Shown piece by piece: positions 18,699-28,039 of a stretch of DNA of 61,910 nucleotides. Below the pieces are notes generated by a model. That model did not search any database and was not told the origin of the DNA. It was given only the letters and a program-made list of their open reading frames with translations. How positions within the stretch are numbered: the first letter of the stretch is position 1; each line of letters begins with the position of its first letter. Source of the stretch: an uncultured Opitutales bacterium (GTDB taxonomy: Bacteria; Verrucomicrobiota; Verrucomicrobiia; Opitutales; Seribacteraceae); assembly GCA_943787575.1 (NCBI GenBank), contig CALSMY010000001.1, forward strand, positions 1-61,910. Reading direction: 5' to 3'. The translations under genes and the position numbers were made by a program.

Positions 18699-18914
18699 GT
18701 GAGTTTTGAAAGATTGTTCGGTGTTTTGCTCTTTTTTGCAATAGGTCTGGGGTACTATAAATACTCCAGGAAGCGCCCCTCCTTTGTCACCCTGCTTTGT
18801 TCAATCTTTCTTCTTTCATACACCTATTTTTTTAAAGAAGTCTGGCAGATTTATTTATATGGAACCTTGGTATCTCTTATTCCTTGCATCTTTTACTTTT
18901 GGAGGAATCGCTAG
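18699..18914 (+). CDS. Small membrane protein, unknown
   Basis: A 71-residue, strongly hydrophobic protein with two or three membrane helices (residues 5-20, 28-45 and 49-67) separated by a basic loop KYSRKRPS. Start is GTG 18699, 15 bases after mpl, and the end overlaps the convergent mutY by four bases. Hydrophobicity and close spacing support it as a gene; I recognise no family. Confidence 0.5.
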   Translation: MSFERLFGVLLFFAIGLGYYKYSRKRPSFVTLLCSIFLLSYTYFFKEVWQIYLYGTLVSLIPCIFYFWRNR

Positions 18915-19954
18915 TCTCGTAGTTCCTCAATCCATTTTCGATGAGGACCTGAGAGAGTGAAGTTTTTCAGTTCCGACCATTTCATCCATGTATACCCTTG
19001 GGGTAGGGGATCTAGCAAAAGAGGGATTTGGGGTGGTTGATGAATTTCCTCGGTGTATTCGACACGACCAATGGTTCGCTTACGGATAGCCAAAACCTGG
19101 CTATTTAGATCCGTCAAGTTTCCTGAGTAAGGTAATTTGTCGGGCAGTTCATGTATTCCTTGCAGTCGATTTTTTTTGGAGGCATGGACTAACAGACTGT
19201 TTTGGGACTCAACCCAGTATCTCCGAATACTGGCTGTTTTTTTTGCTTTGCGGGCGATCTGAGGACGATCTGCCCAGTCTCCTTGTCTGCCCGACTCACA
19301 GTAGGAAAGAATCGGGCAGGTTGAGCACAAGGGAGATGAACGATGGCATACGGTTGCACCGAGTTCCATGACTGCCTGGTTATAATCTCCGGGACGACCC
19401 GAATTAATAAGCTTTTGGGCAAGTGGACGAAGTTTTTTCTGTGCGGTTGCACCGTCCTTAAAAATTTCGGAAATGGCAAAGAGACGGCTGAGCACCCGCA
19501 CCACATTCCCGTCGCAAACAGCCTCAGGTTGATCTAGGGAAATACTGGTAACTGCCGCGGCAATGTAGGGCCCGACTCCGGGCAGAGTCTGCCACTCTTT
19601 TACTGACACTGGTGGATGTTTCCAGTTTGCGGCGGTTTTGGACAATTGGTGAAGATTGCGGGCACGGGAATAATAACCCAATCCTTCCCAGGCTTTGAGA
19701 ACATCTTTCTCATCAGCTTGGCTGAGAGAATAAAAATCGGGAAATTTATTTAACCAATTTGTAAAATAGGGAATGACTGTGGATACCCTTGTTTGTTGAA
19801 GCATAAATTCCGAAACCACAGTCTTGTATAGGGAAGGATCTTGTCGCCAAGGAAGATCTCTTCTTTGTTCATCAAACCAGTTAAGCAGTGCAATTCGGTA
19901 TTGCCCGAGCTTTTCTTCGGATTGAATCCATGTGGTTTTAAGAGAATTTTCCAT
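18911..19954 (-). CDS. mutY: A/G-specific adenine DNA glycosylase
   Basis: Removes adenine mispaired with 8-oxoguanine. 347 residues: catalytic Glu in SEFMLQQTRV, helix-hairpin-helix LPGVGPYIAAA followed by catalytic Asp in AVCDGNVVRV, the [4Fe-4S] ligands C-x6-C-x2-C-x5-C (CHRSSPLCSTCPILSYC), and a C-terminal NUDIX-like domain for 8-oxoG recognition. ATG 19954. It tail-overlaps the 71-residue membrane protein gene. Fits the oxidative DNA damage theme at the right end of the window. Confidence 0.95.
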   Translation of the reverse strand: MENSLKTTWIQSEEKLGQYRIALLNWFDEQRRDLPWRQDPSLYKTVVSEFMLQQTRVSTVIPYFTNWLNKFPDFYSLSQADEKDVLKAWEGLGYYSRARNLHQLSKTAANWKHPPVSVKEWQTLPGVGPYIAAAVTSISLDQPEAVCDGNVVRVLSRLFAISEIFKDGATAQKKLRPLAQKLINSGRPGDYNQAVMELGATVCHRSSPLCSTCPILSYCESGRQGDWADRPQIARKAKKTASIRRYWVESQNSLLVHASKKNRLQGIHELPDKLPYSGNLTDLNSQVLAIRKRTIGRVEYTEEIHQPPQIPLLLDPLPQGYTWMKWSELKNFTLSGPHRKWIEELRD

Positions 19955-19987
19955 GCTTGGCTGTTGCGTTTTTTAACTCTCTTTCTC

Positions 19988-20989
19988 ATGGATAAGGGTG
20001 AAATGGCAAGTCCGGCAAATAATCAATCAGGTAAGCAACCAAAAAAGAAAACCTCCTACACCCTCAAATTGACCGGTGGACAGATGGACAAGCTGGGCGC
20101 CGCATTAGAGGGGCGGGGTTGGCCAACCCGGGAGGTTCCATACGCCCGGCATGCCTTTAATGGAGATGGTGTAAAGGTGGTTGCTTATGAAAGTGGCAAA
20201 CTCGTGGTACAGGGAGGAAAAACGGAGGATTTTGTTAGTAATATTTTGGAACCCGAAGTGACCGGTGAATTTTTGCTTGGATATGAGGAAGTCAATAATC
20301 CTGAATGGTTTGATCCACATGCCGGTCTGGATGAAAGTGGAAAGGGCGATTTGTTCGGCCCAGTGGTTTCTGCCTGTGTTGTCGCAGATGGAGATATGGT
20401 ACGAAAGTGGATGGAGGCAGGCATTCGAGATAGTAAGACCATAACGGATGGAGCCATTGTTAAAATGGCAAAGCAGATCAAAGAAACCCAGGGTGTGGTC
20501 GTAAAGACCGCTTATTCTGGTATGCTCAAGTACAATGAACTATATGACAAATTTGGACAGAATTTGAACAAGTTACTTGCCTGGTTGCATGGCCGTGCTC
20601 TTTTGGATGCCTTGGAAGTCAGGCAGCCAAAATGGGGACTGCTCGATCAATTTTCCAAGCAGCCGCTGGTTCAACAGTATGTTAAGGATTCCTCTTTTGA
20701 TTTACAGATGAGAACCAAGGCGGAGGAAGATCCGGTGGTAGCTGCGGCCTCCATTATCGCCCGGGCTACCTGGCTCGAACAAATGAAAAAACTTGAGGAA
20801 TTATCCGGTCGTACCTTGCCGAAGGGCTCAGGTGCTCAAGCCAAACAGGCGGCCCGGGAATTATTTCAACAACTCGGGGAGGAGCGAATGGGCGAGTTTT
20901 GTAAACTTCATTTCAAGACAGCTTATGAGGCGATGGGCAAAACTCCTCCCGCTAAAAAAGCCTGGAATCCGAATTGGAGAAGAAAATAA
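19988..20989 (+). CDS. rnhC: Ribonuclease HIII
   Basis: Degrades the RNA strand of RNA-DNA hybrids. 333 residues: an N-terminal TBP-like substrate-binding domain (about residues 20-90, SYTLKLTGGQMDKL start), then the catalytic domain with LDESGKGDLFGPVV, whose DESGKGD block is diagnostic for HIII, plus DSKTITD and EEDPVVAAASIIAR. The open frame extends over mutY, but ATG 19988 or ATG 20003 (AAGGGTG upstream of the latter) is the plausible start. Its TAA overlaps the rnhB ATG (TAATG). Confidence 0.93.
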   Translation: MDKGEMASPANNQSGKQPKKKTSYTLKLTGGQMDKLGAALEGRGWPTREVPYARHAFNGDGVKVVAYESGKLVVQGGKTEDFVSNILEPEVTGEFLLGYEEVNNPEWFDPHAGLDESGKGDLFGPVVSACVVADGDMVRKWMEAGIRDSKTITDGAIVKMAKQIKETQGVVVKTAYSGMLKYNELYDKFGQNLNKLLAWLHGRALLDALEVRQPKWGLLDQFSKQPLVQQYVKDSSFDLQMRTKAEEDPVVAAASIIARATWLEQMKKLEELSGRTLPKGSGAQAKQAARELFQQLGEERMGEFCKLHFKTAYEAMGKTPPAKKAWNPNWRRK

Positions 20990-21753
20990 TGCCTAATCCG
21001 CGATGGACTCATGATCGCAAACTCGTCAAAGGAGTACCTGGTGTTGTGGGAGTTGACGAGGCAGGGCGGGGATGCTTGGCCGGTCCGGTGGTGGCAGGTT
21101 GTACAATTTTGCCCAGTTGTTTTTTTTCTGACTCAAAAAATCGCAAAGCGGTCGAAAAGATAAATGATTCCAAGCAATTTTCTGAAGCGGAAAGAAATAT
21201 CCTTTTCCAAAAAATACATAGCTGGATAGAGGAAGGAAAGCTTTTTGGGGCGACTGGCTCGGCAACAGTTGAGGAAATTGAAGAGCATAACATTGTCGGG
21301 GCGACTTGCCTGGCCATGCAACGGGCAATGGAGGCAGCATCTGTAAAAAGCAAGGGGCTTTGGCTCCCCTCTCAGACTCAGGAAGCGGATTTATTTACTC
21401 AGGATGTTTCAGAGGATTTGCAGTGGCGTGTGCTGGTGGACGGTCGGCCGATGAAGCGCTTACCAATTCGTCACCTGGGATTGATCAAGGGAGATACCAT
21501 CTCTTTGGCTGTAGCCATGGCCTCTCTCTTGGCCAAGGTCACCCGTGATCAAAAAATGCGCCAACTGGATCGCCAATTTCCTCATTATGGATTTGCATCG
21601 AATAAGGGATATGGAGCACCCGTTCATTTGAAGGCTTTGGAAGAACACGGTCCCACAGAACATCATCGTCCACGCTTTCTACGAAATATCCTGAAGGAAC
21701 CAAAGATCGAACAATCGAACACATTTGAGCAAAGTCGATTGAGTTTGGCCTAA
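20989..21753 (+). CDS. rnhB: Ribonuclease HII
   Basis: 254-residue RNase HII, which cuts at single ribonucleotides embedded in DNA. Motifs: GVDEAGRGCLAGPVV (DEAGRG is diagnostic), INDSKQFSE, and SLAVAMASLLAKVTRD with the later catalytic Asp; also NKGYGAPVH. Start ATG 20989 overlaps the rnhC stop by one base, so the two RNases H are co-translated. An insert around residues 100-150 (KSKGLWLPSQTQEADLF) makes it longer than the typical 200-residue enzyme. Confidence 0.94.
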   Translation: MPNPRWTHDRKLVKGVPGVVGVDEAGRGCLAGPVVAGCTILPSCFFSDSKNRKAVEKINDSKQFSEAERNILFQKIHSWIEEGKLFGATGSATVEEIEEHNIVGATCLAMQRAMEAASVKSKGLWLPSQTQEADLFTQDVSEDLQWRVLVDGRPMKRLPIRHLGLIKGDTISLAVAMASLLAKVTRDQKMRQLDRQFPHYGFASNKGYGAPVHLKALEEHGPTEHHRPRFLRNILKEPKIEQSNTFEQSRLSLA

Positions 21754-21774
21754 AAGAACTTATTATCTGTTAGA

Positions 21775-22521
21775 GTGATTTTATTAGGAGTGAATATTGA
21801 TCATGTTGCAACTTTGCGACAGGCTAGATACCGGGACGAAGTTAACACCCATGGTGGCTTTGTTGAACCTGATCCCGCTGCCATGGCCTGGTTGGCAGAG
21901 GACGCCGGTGCGGATGGTATCACCATGCATGTTCGAGAGGATCGCCGTCATGTTCAGGTGGAAGATGTCCAAAGGTATCTAGAACGAAAGAAAACCCGGC
22001 TGAACCTGGAAGTTTCCTTGTCCGCAGAAATGGTTGAACTTGCTCTTTCCCTCAAGCCGGACAGCGTGTGTCTGGTTCCAGAAAACCGTATGGAAGTAAC
22101 CACTGAGGGTGGTCTGGATGTGGTGGGTAATTTTCAGCGTTCACGAGAAGCGGTCCAGGCTTTTACCCAGCAAAATATTCCTACCAGTATGTTTATTGAC
22201 CCTGATCCCCGTCAATTGGAAGCTTCCGCAAAAATAGAATCCCCTTGGGTAGAGTTACACACGGGGAGCTTTGCCCGGGCTTGGCCGAATTCAGAAATGC
22301 GGAAGAAAGAATTTTCCATCCTTAAGGTGGGCATGGATGTGGGGCTTTCCCTTGGCTTGCAGGTTAATGCTGGGCATGGAATCAATTATGAAAATGTAAC
22401 CGGAGCCAAGAAATTAAACAAGGTGACCGAATTTAATATCGGTCACAGTATTATTTGCCGGTCTATTGAGCATGGACTTTCTGAGGCAGTCTCCACCATG
22501 AGGCGATTGCTCAATTCCTGA
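21775..22521 (+). CDS. pdxJ: Pyridoxine 5'-phosphate synthase
   Basis: Condenses 1-deoxyxylulose 5-phosphate with 3-amino-2-oxopropyl phosphate in DXP-dependent vitamin B6 synthesis. 248-residue TIM barrel with GVNIDHVATLRQARY start, DGITMHVREDRRH, CLVPENR and AGHGINYENV. Start codon GTG 21775. Its TGA overlaps the acpS ATG (TGATG). The pdxJ-acpS pairing is also found in E. coli and many other bacteria. Confidence 0.96.
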   Translation: MILLGVNIDHVATLRQARYRDEVNTHGGFVEPDPAAMAWLAEDAGADGITMHVREDRRHVQVEDVQRYLERKKTRLNLEVSLSAEMVELALSLKPDSVCLVPENRMEVTTEGGLDVVGNFQRSREAVQAFTQQNIPTSMFIDPDPRQLEASAKIESPWVELHTGSFARAWPNSEMRKKEFSILKVGMDVGLSLGLQVNAGHGINYENVTGAKKLNKVTEFNIGHSIICRSIEHGLSEAVSTMRRLLNS

Positions 22522-22928
22522 TGAATCTACCCGACATTCCTCAAGGATCAAATGTGGTGGGTGTAGGAATCGACCAGATTGAAGTATCCCGGATTCGAGA
22601 ATCCATGGAGCGTCACGGCGAGTCCTTTCTTTCCAAAGTATTTAGTGAGCAGGAGCAAGAGATTTGCCTGCAACGGGCAGACCCCGCCCCTTGCCTGGCC
22701 GCCCGATTTGCCGCGAAGGAAGCGGTTTCAAAAGCTTTGGGTACAGGCATTGGTAAGGAGTTCGGATGGCTGGATATGCAGGTGGATAAGGCCCAGAGTG
22801 GTCAACCAATTGCTCTTTTTACTGAACATGGAAAGTTAGCCTTAGCGGGTATGCATGCTTCTTCTGCCCTGATCAGTCTTTCCCACTTAAAGGAAATTGC
22901 TTCCGCAGTGGTTGTTCTAATCAAGTAA
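22521..22928 (+). CDS. acpS: Holo-[acyl-carrier-protein] synthase
   Basis: Transfers 4'-phosphopantetheine from CoA to apo-ACP. 135 residues with GVGIDQIEVSRI, the FSEQEQ segment and the diagnostic ARFAAKEAVSKALGTGI helix. Overlaps pdxJ and the next gene by one base each (TGATG, TAATG). It would also activate the ACP domain of the fusion protein at 28 kb. Confidence 0.94.
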   Translation: MNLPDIPQGSNVVGVGIDQIEVSRIRESMERHGESFLSKVFSEQEQEICLQRADPAPCLAARFAAKEAVSKALGTGIGKEFGWLDMQVDKAQSGQPIALFTEHGKLALAGMHASSALISLSHLKEIASAVVVLIK

Positions 22929-24505
22929 TGGATACTTTGCCCCAAGATCCCATTTTAACACCTTCTGAGGCCATTGCTTTTGAGGAGGATTATTTCGGTG
23001 GAAATCAAGATTTTCAATGGGAGGTCATTAATCGGGCGGGCGAAGCAGTAGCGGATTCCGCACTCCGAGATATGCGCGAACTGCGCACCATTCCGCACCG
23101 TCCGAGATTATTGGTTTTGGTGGGGAAGGGCCATAATGGTGCAGATTCATTGCTGGCGGCCAAACGTTTTTTGCGGACCATACCCACTGCCCGGGCAGTG
23201 GTTTGGCAATGGGCACCTAAGGATGACTGCAAACCCATGACCCAGCGTGCCTTTGAAGAGTTGATTGAGTTTGCATCGAAGAGACTGGAGATCATTCCAT
23301 CTGCCCGAGGAATGAACCAGGAAGAGATGGATCAAACCTTTTACGAACTTACCAAAGACCGGGGCTTTGATTTAGTCATCGATGGCGTGCTTGGCATGCA
23401 GGGGCGTCCAGGGCTGGAAAGTCCATTGGACAGCTGGATTCGTTTATTCAATCAAACCAATCAAATTGTCGTAAGAGTATCTGTTGATATGCCCAGTGGG
23501 ATATCGGAGTCGTTACCCGGTGAAACTGAGCCCTTTCGGGCAGATTTTACTTACTGTACAGGAATTGTTAAAACTCCGGTTTTAGAACCCTTTAATCAAC
23601 CTTGGATCGGAAGACTCAGGTATTTGGACTTGGGTTTTTTCAAGAGTGCGGAAAAAGAAAAGTATACCAAACATTCCAAGGTTCTGTGTTCATCTGCACT
23701 TCCTCTTCTGCGAAAATTACGACCCGTGCAGTGTGATAAGAGAGACTTTGGACATCTTCTTGCTGTAGTGGGTTCCAGAGAACTTGGAGGTGCCGCCCTC
23801 ATGTGTGCCCGTGCGGCTTTACGCTCAGGGGTAGGGTTGCTTACCTGTTGCGTACCGGAGTCTTTACACGCCTCCTTGGTTTCGGCTTGTCCGGAGGCCA
23901 TGTGGGTGCCCATGCCAGAGACTCCAAATGGTGGGCTTGCCCTTGAAGGCTTGGGCAAAATTCGACAATCGATTGATCATGTCGATGCGATGATGGTGGG
24001 ACCGGGAATCGGGTCTGATCCAGAATCTCATTCTTTGATTCGCGAAGCATGTAAACTTTTTTCGGGCTCAATTCTTTTGGATGCCGATGCCCTCCGTCCG
24101 GAAATTATTGATTCCTGTGAGAATAAGGATCGATTCGTCCTCACGCCCCATGAGGGAGAACTTAAGCGAATATCAGGAAAAAAGCAGGTAGAAGAATACC
24201 TTGCCGACTTTCCTGGGGTGATCCTGCGAAAAGGTCCGCATTCACAAGTCATTTTCGGGGGATCCGTTCTTCATTTATTTTCCGGAACTTCTCTTTTGGC
24301 CCGTGGAGGAAGTGGAGATTTACTCAGTGGTATCATTGGATCCTTGATGGCACGGGGTGGACGCTCACTTGTGGACTGTACTGCACTTGGCACACTTTGG
24401 CATGGCCGTGCGGCGGAAGCACTGGCCAGGCAGCATGGACAAGAGGCTGTGAACACCACTCAGATTCTAGACTATTTATCTTTTGCATTAAGAAATGACT
24501 TCTAA
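22928..24505 (+). CDS. nnrDE: Bifunctional NAD(P)HX epimerase / ADP-dependent NAD(P)HX dehydratase
   Basis: Repairs hydrated NADH and NADPH. 525 residues: N-terminal epimerase domain (about 1-235) with LVLVGKGHNGADSLLAAKRF and DMPSGI, and C-terminal ribokinase-like dehydratase (about 250-520) with AVVGSRELGGAALMCARAAL, VGPGIG, LTPHEGE, and the ATP/ADP loop GGSGDLLSGIIGSL. Fusion order epimerase-dehydratase is the usual bacterial one. Overlaps the next gene by 11 bases. Confidence 0.93.
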   Translation: MDTLPQDPILTPSEAIAFEEDYFGGNQDFQWEVINRAGEAVADSALRDMRELRTIPHRPRLLVLVGKGHNGADSLLAAKRFLRTIPTARAVVWQWAPKDDCKPMTQRAFEELIEFASKRLEIIPSARGMNQEEMDQTFYELTKDRGFDLVIDGVLGMQGRPGLESPLDSWIRLFNQTNQIVVRVSVDMPSGISESLPGETEPFRADFTYCTGIVKTPVLEPFNQPWIGRLRYLDLGFFKSAEKEKYTKHSKVLCSSALPLLRKLRPVQCDKRDFGHLLAVVGSRELGGAALMCARAALRSGVGLLTCCVPESLHASLVSACPEAMWVPMPETPNGGLALEGLGKIRQSIDHVDAMMVGPGIGSDPESHSLIREACKLFSGSILLDADALRPEIIDSCENKDRFVLTPHEGELKRISGKKQVEEYLADFPGVILRKGPHSQVIFGGSVLHLFSGTSLLARGGSGDLLSGIIGSLMARGGRSLVDCTALGTLWHGRAAEALARQHGQEAVNTTQILDYLSFALRNDF

Positions 24506-25427
24506 TCAACCCCCTCCATCTTTACTCGTACTGGCTGCCGGAATGGGAAGTCGGTACGGTGGTCTCAAGCAGGTCGATCCCATAGGTCCCAATGGAGAAA
24601 CTCTAATGGATTATTCCTTGTACGATGCGAGAAAAGCCGGATTTTCCCGCGTTGTTTTTTTGATTCGTGAAGAAATGCAGGAGGTATTTGATCAACAAAT
24701 TGGAAGGAAGTACGCAAATAAGATGGAGGTTGAATATGCCTACCAAAAAGTGGATGACCTTCCTGAAGGTACAGATATTATGGTCTGCCGGGAAAAGCCA
24801 TGGGGTACAGGACATGCAGTTTGGTGTGCCCGTAATGTGTTGAAAGGTAGTCCATTTGCCGTAATCAATGCGGATGATTTTTATGGTGCCGCCACATTTT
24901 CCGCCTTGATCGATTCGATTTCTTCTTTCGTAGATTACGGTTCTTCAGATGGAAAGATGATAGGATCGATGGTTGGGTATCTCTTAAAGGAAACTCTTTC
25001 ATCAAACGGCTCAGTCAGTCGGGGAATTTGCAAGATTAAGGAAGGTAACTTGCAATCGGTTGAGGAATGGTCAGGCATTGCTCATTCTGAAAGTAGAATT
25101 TCCGGTAAAAATTCTCGGGGCGAGTCTCTATTTCTATCTGGTGAGGAAACTGTATCGATGAATGTATGGGCCTTTCCCAAAACCGTTTTTTCGGCCCTGG
25201 AGGGTGAATTGAAAGACTTTATTGAGACATCACAGGATTTAACAAACGATGAGTTCTATTTGCCCACAGCGGTGGATCAATGGATCAAGTCGGGTCGGGC
25301 CGTCATTCAGGCCAATCTTGCTTCCTGTCAATGGATGGGGGTGACTTACCGCGAAGACAAGGAATTGGTGGTCAATTCAATCAAGCAATTAATTGCCAAG
25401 GGATCGTACCCATCTTCACTGTTCTAA
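24495..25427 (+). CDS. Sugar-phosphate nucleotidyltransferase family protein
   Basis: A 310-residue GT-A-type nucleotidyltransferase: LAAGMGSRYGGLKQVDPIGP signature loop for NTP binding, KPWGTGHAVWCAR, and VINADDFYG with the metal-binding aspartates. The mid part (SRGICKIKEG) also fits. It should activate a sugar 1-phosphate with NTP; the sugar and base cannot be deduced. Last gene of the coupled run that begins at rnhC; its end overlaps the convergent membrane protein gene by four bases. Confidence 0.82.
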   Translation: MTSNQPPPSLLVLAAGMGSRYGGLKQVDPIGPNGETLMDYSLYDARKAGFSRVVFLIREEMQEVFDQQIGRKYANKMEVEYAYQKVDDLPEGTDIMVCREKPWGTGHAVWCARNVLKGSPFAVINADDFYGAATFSALIDSISSFVDYGSSDGKMIGSMVGYLLKETLSSNGSVSRGICKIKEGNLQSVEEWSGIAHSESRISGKNSRGESLFLSGEETVSMNVWAFPKTVFSALEGELKDFIETSQDLTNDEFYLPTAVDQWIKSGRAVIQANLASCQWMGVTYREDKELVVNSIKQLIAKGSYPSSLF

Positions 25428-26809
25428 GAAAAGTCCGGTGTGATTTCCAACTTTTGACCAGGCTTTACCTCTATCTTACCACCTTTATCAGGATCTTGAT
25501 CGTTCCTATATACTTGTACGGTGAGGGAGGCGTTTTTTCTTGAGGGAGACCATGCCCATTTACCAATTTCTATAAAATTCATCGGTACACCTTCGTCCCA
25601 ACTAAGCCCAGGTCCCTCACCCCGCAAATATGGTTTATTACCGATACCAATCATTACATTAGCTACCACTGTGGTGGGCCCACTATTTTCTTTGTTTTCC
25701 TTAGTAACTTCAGGCTTATCGACTTTTTCAGAACTCTCTTCTCCAGCTAGTAGGGCATCTACTTTGCGCAATGTTTCTTCGGGATCAGGTAGTCCAAGAT
25801 CTAATTCCTCCGGTAATTTTTCTTCTGCACCCTTTTCCACAAATTCAGGTTCTTCCTGAGTAATCGTTTTGTCAGGGTATTCGTCTTCCTTTTCTGGCTC
25901 TGGCAAGGAGTCAATCTTTTCAACATCTTCTGATACAATATCTGGGTCCAGTACAGGCTCTTCTTCTACACCATCCTCTCTTAATTCAAGAGTTTCTTCC
26001 TCTGGATCCTCTGTTGGATCGTTCGAAATATCATCCGGTAAGATTTCGGGTTCTTCTTTATCTTCCTCTTCTTTGAGGGTATTTGTTTCTTCGTCAGTTG
26101 GTTCAATGGTTTCCTCGTCGGAGTTTAAATCAAAACCAGTTTCTTCGAAAACTGTCTGTTCTACTTCTTCAGCTATCTCTTCTTTACTAATCGATTCCTC
26201 TTCAATGGATGTCTTGCTTCGCGGGCTATCTGCAATGAAATCAATTTTTTCTTGGAGTAAGCCAACTTTATCAATCAGTTTTCCAAGGCTCTCTTTGAGT
26301 TCGTTAAGATCGCTATCATTTTCAGAAATAAGGGGTTGAGCTAAGCTGGCCTCCTCAATCCGATCGAGCTTAGAATTCACCTGCTTTTCCAAGTCAGTGA
26401 GCTTTTCCATGAGGGTATCTGGAGATTGCTCGGCTTGTTGATTTGCGGAGTCAGATACTATTTTATCGACCAGGGTCGGTACCTTGTCGACCTTGACTGC
26501 CAATGCATCAAGGTCGGAACGTACTTCTTTCAATTCGTAAAATGCTTTGCTTGCCAGATCGGAGTCTGTTTGGGTATTTTTTTCTTCGATACGGTCGACA
26601 ATGCCTGCCAAGAAGTGAGGCAAAAAGAGGAGGATAGAGATTAACCCTGTGCCCAGTAAACAAGATGCAATTTCCCAATGCCCCAAAGTTCCTTGTTCCT
26701 TTAAGGTAACAGAAGCAAAGAGGGCAATAACTAGAAATAGGAAGGCAGCCGCCCCATAAAATGGCCCTTTGCCGAGTCCATCGTTTTCATTTTCTAGATC
26801 GTAATCCAT
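25424..26809 (-). CDS. Acidic coiled-coil inner-membrane protein, unknown
   Basis: 461 residues in three parts. First, two membrane helices (about 18-38 and 47-68). Then a long, highly acidic region: coiled coil at about 75-200 (LDALAVKVDKVPTLVDKI, LEKQVNSKLDRIEEA) followed by a Glu/Asp-rich, probably disordered stretch to about 370. Last, a compact C-terminal domain of about 80 residues (VANVMIGIGNKPYLRGEGPG, then WAWSPSRKNASLTVQVYRND) that looks like a beta domain. I do not recognise the family. The C-terminal piece seems the conserved functional part, presented on a flexible acidic arm. ATG 26809 chosen. Confidence 0.65.
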   Translation of the reverse strand: MDYDLENENDGLGKGPFYGAAAFLFLVIALFASVTLKEQGTLGHWEIASCLLGTGLISILLFLPHFLAGIVDRIEEKNTQTDSDLASKAFYELKEVRSDLDALAVKVDKVPTLVDKIVSDSANQQAEQSPDTLMEKLTDLEKQVNSKLDRIEEASLAQPLISENDSDLNELKESLGKLIDKVGLLQEKIDFIADSPRSKTSIEEESISKEEIAEEVEQTVFEETGFDLNSDEETIEPTDEETNTLKEEEDKEEPEILPDDISNDPTEDPEEETLELREDGVEEEPVLDPDIVSEDVEKIDSLPEPEKEDEYPDKTITQEEPEFVEKGAEEKLPEELDLGLPDPEETLRKVDALLAGEESSEKVDKPEVTKENKENSGPTTVVANVMIGIGNKPYLRGEGPGLSWDEGVPMNFIEIGKWAWSPSRKNASLTVQVYRNDQDPDKGGKIEVKPGQKLEITPDFS

Positions 26810-26881
26810 CAACCATTCACCTTTGTGATGTAATGTTGTTTTTTTTGATTAAAACCAAGCCAAAAATTCGGTGGGCACGGC

Positions 26882-27973
26882 TTAATTCCTTGCCCGTTCA
26901 GTCAAACCGATCTTTCTGCTAACTTTGGAAAGAATTTTATAAGCTCTTTTTTGAGCAGCCTGTGCACCCTCTTGGAGCACAGAATCCAAATAATTTTTAT
27001 CCTTGATCAATTCCTGATAAGATTCACGAACAGGTCGGAGGTTTTCTGTTAGTAATTCAATAACTTCTGCCTTTAGTTCTCCATATCCTTTTCCAAGAAA
27101 ATGAGATTCCAGGTCATTGATACTTTTTCCGGATAAAGAAGAGTGGATGGTGAGCAAGTTAGAGACACCAGGTTTTGTGGGATTCGCTTTTATTTCTGCT
27201 TCCGAATCGGTAACCGCAGATCCAATTTTTTTCTTAATTTGTTCAGGTTCATCCAGTACAAATATCGTGGCCCTTTCATTTTCATCGGATTTTGACATTT
27301 TTCGCGTTGGATCAGATAGGGACATGATTCGAGCACCTGTTTTAGGGACATAGGGCTCGGGTATTTTAAAGGTTTCTGAATATTTTTGATTAAAGCGTCC
27401 GGCCAAGTCTCGGCAGAGTTCCAAATGTTGGCGTTGATCTTCCCCCACAGGGACGAGTTCTGCGTTGTACAATAGAATATCCGCAGCCATAAGCACAGGA
27501 TAGCAGAGAAGTCCGGCATTAATGGAAGCCTGTGCCCGAACTCCCTCGTGAGTAAATTTTACATCATCAGAACCTTTTTCCTCTGCTACCTTGAATCCGA
27601 GCTTGGCTGCTTTGTCTTTGAATTGGGTCATTCTTTGCAATTCACCGATCGGAGTCATACAGGTAAGAATCCATGCAAGTTCAGTATGTCCAGTAACATG
27701 GGATTGTACGAATTGATGACATTTTTTGGGGTCCAATCCGCAGGCAATGTATTGGGCAATACAGGAGTAAACATTTTGACGAAGATCAGAGGGCTTGGGC
27801 GGAACGGTAATCGCATGTAGATCAACGATGCCAAAGAAACATTCATAATCATCAAGCATATCCGACCAGTTTCTCACCGCTCCTAAGTAATTACCCAAAG
27901 TCAATTGGCCAGTAGGTTGGGCACAGGTAAGGATGACAGGTTTAGGTTTGCTCGCTTGGTCAGATTTGCTCAT
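26882..27973 (-). CDS. trpS: Tryptophanyl-tRNA synthetase
   Basis: Class I synthetase charging tRNA-Trp. 363 residues: HIGH-equivalent region CAQPTGQLTLGNYLGAVRNW, GEDQRQHLELCRDLA, and KMSKSDENERAT carrying KMSKS. ATG 27973 (MSKSDQ) is preferred to the alternative four codons upstream. Divergent from the ACP-dehydratase gene with only 66 bases between. Confidence 0.95.
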   Translation of the reverse strand: MSKSDQASKPKPVILTCAQPTGQLTLGNYLGAVRNWSDMLDDYECFFGIVDLHAITVPPKPSDLRQNVYSCIAQYIACGLDPKKCHQFVQSHVTGHTELAWILTCMTPIGELQRMTQFKDKAAKLGFKVAEEKGSDDVKFTHEGVRAQASINAGLLCYPVLMAADILLYNAELVPVGEDQRQHLELCRDLAGRFNQKYSETFKIPEPYVPKTGARIMSLSDPTRKMSKSDENERATIFVLDEPEQIKKKIGSAVTDSEAEIKANPTKPGVSNLLTIHSSLSGKSINDLESHFLGKGYGELKAEVIELLTENLRPVRESYQELIKDKNYLDSVLQEGAQAAQKRAYKILSKVSRKIGLTERARN

Positions 27974-28039
27974 ATTAAAATGCAATTACAACCACATTGT
28001 TTAACAGATGACAATTCTCATCCCAATTTTCCTCAACTC

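Noticed and set aside
19841-19987. Longer N-terminus of RNase HIII
   Set aside because: This stretch is antisense to mutY; the TBP-like domain begins after 19988.
25869-26339. Serine-rich 156-codon open frame on the plus strand
   Set aside because: It is the complement of the Glu/Asp-rich region of the membrane protein; GAA/GAG/GAT codons read backwards give Ser/Phe-rich shadows.
27905-28039. Longer N-terminus of the ACP-dehydratase fusion
   Set aside because: The extra 45 codons are the reverse strand of trpS and carry no domain sense.
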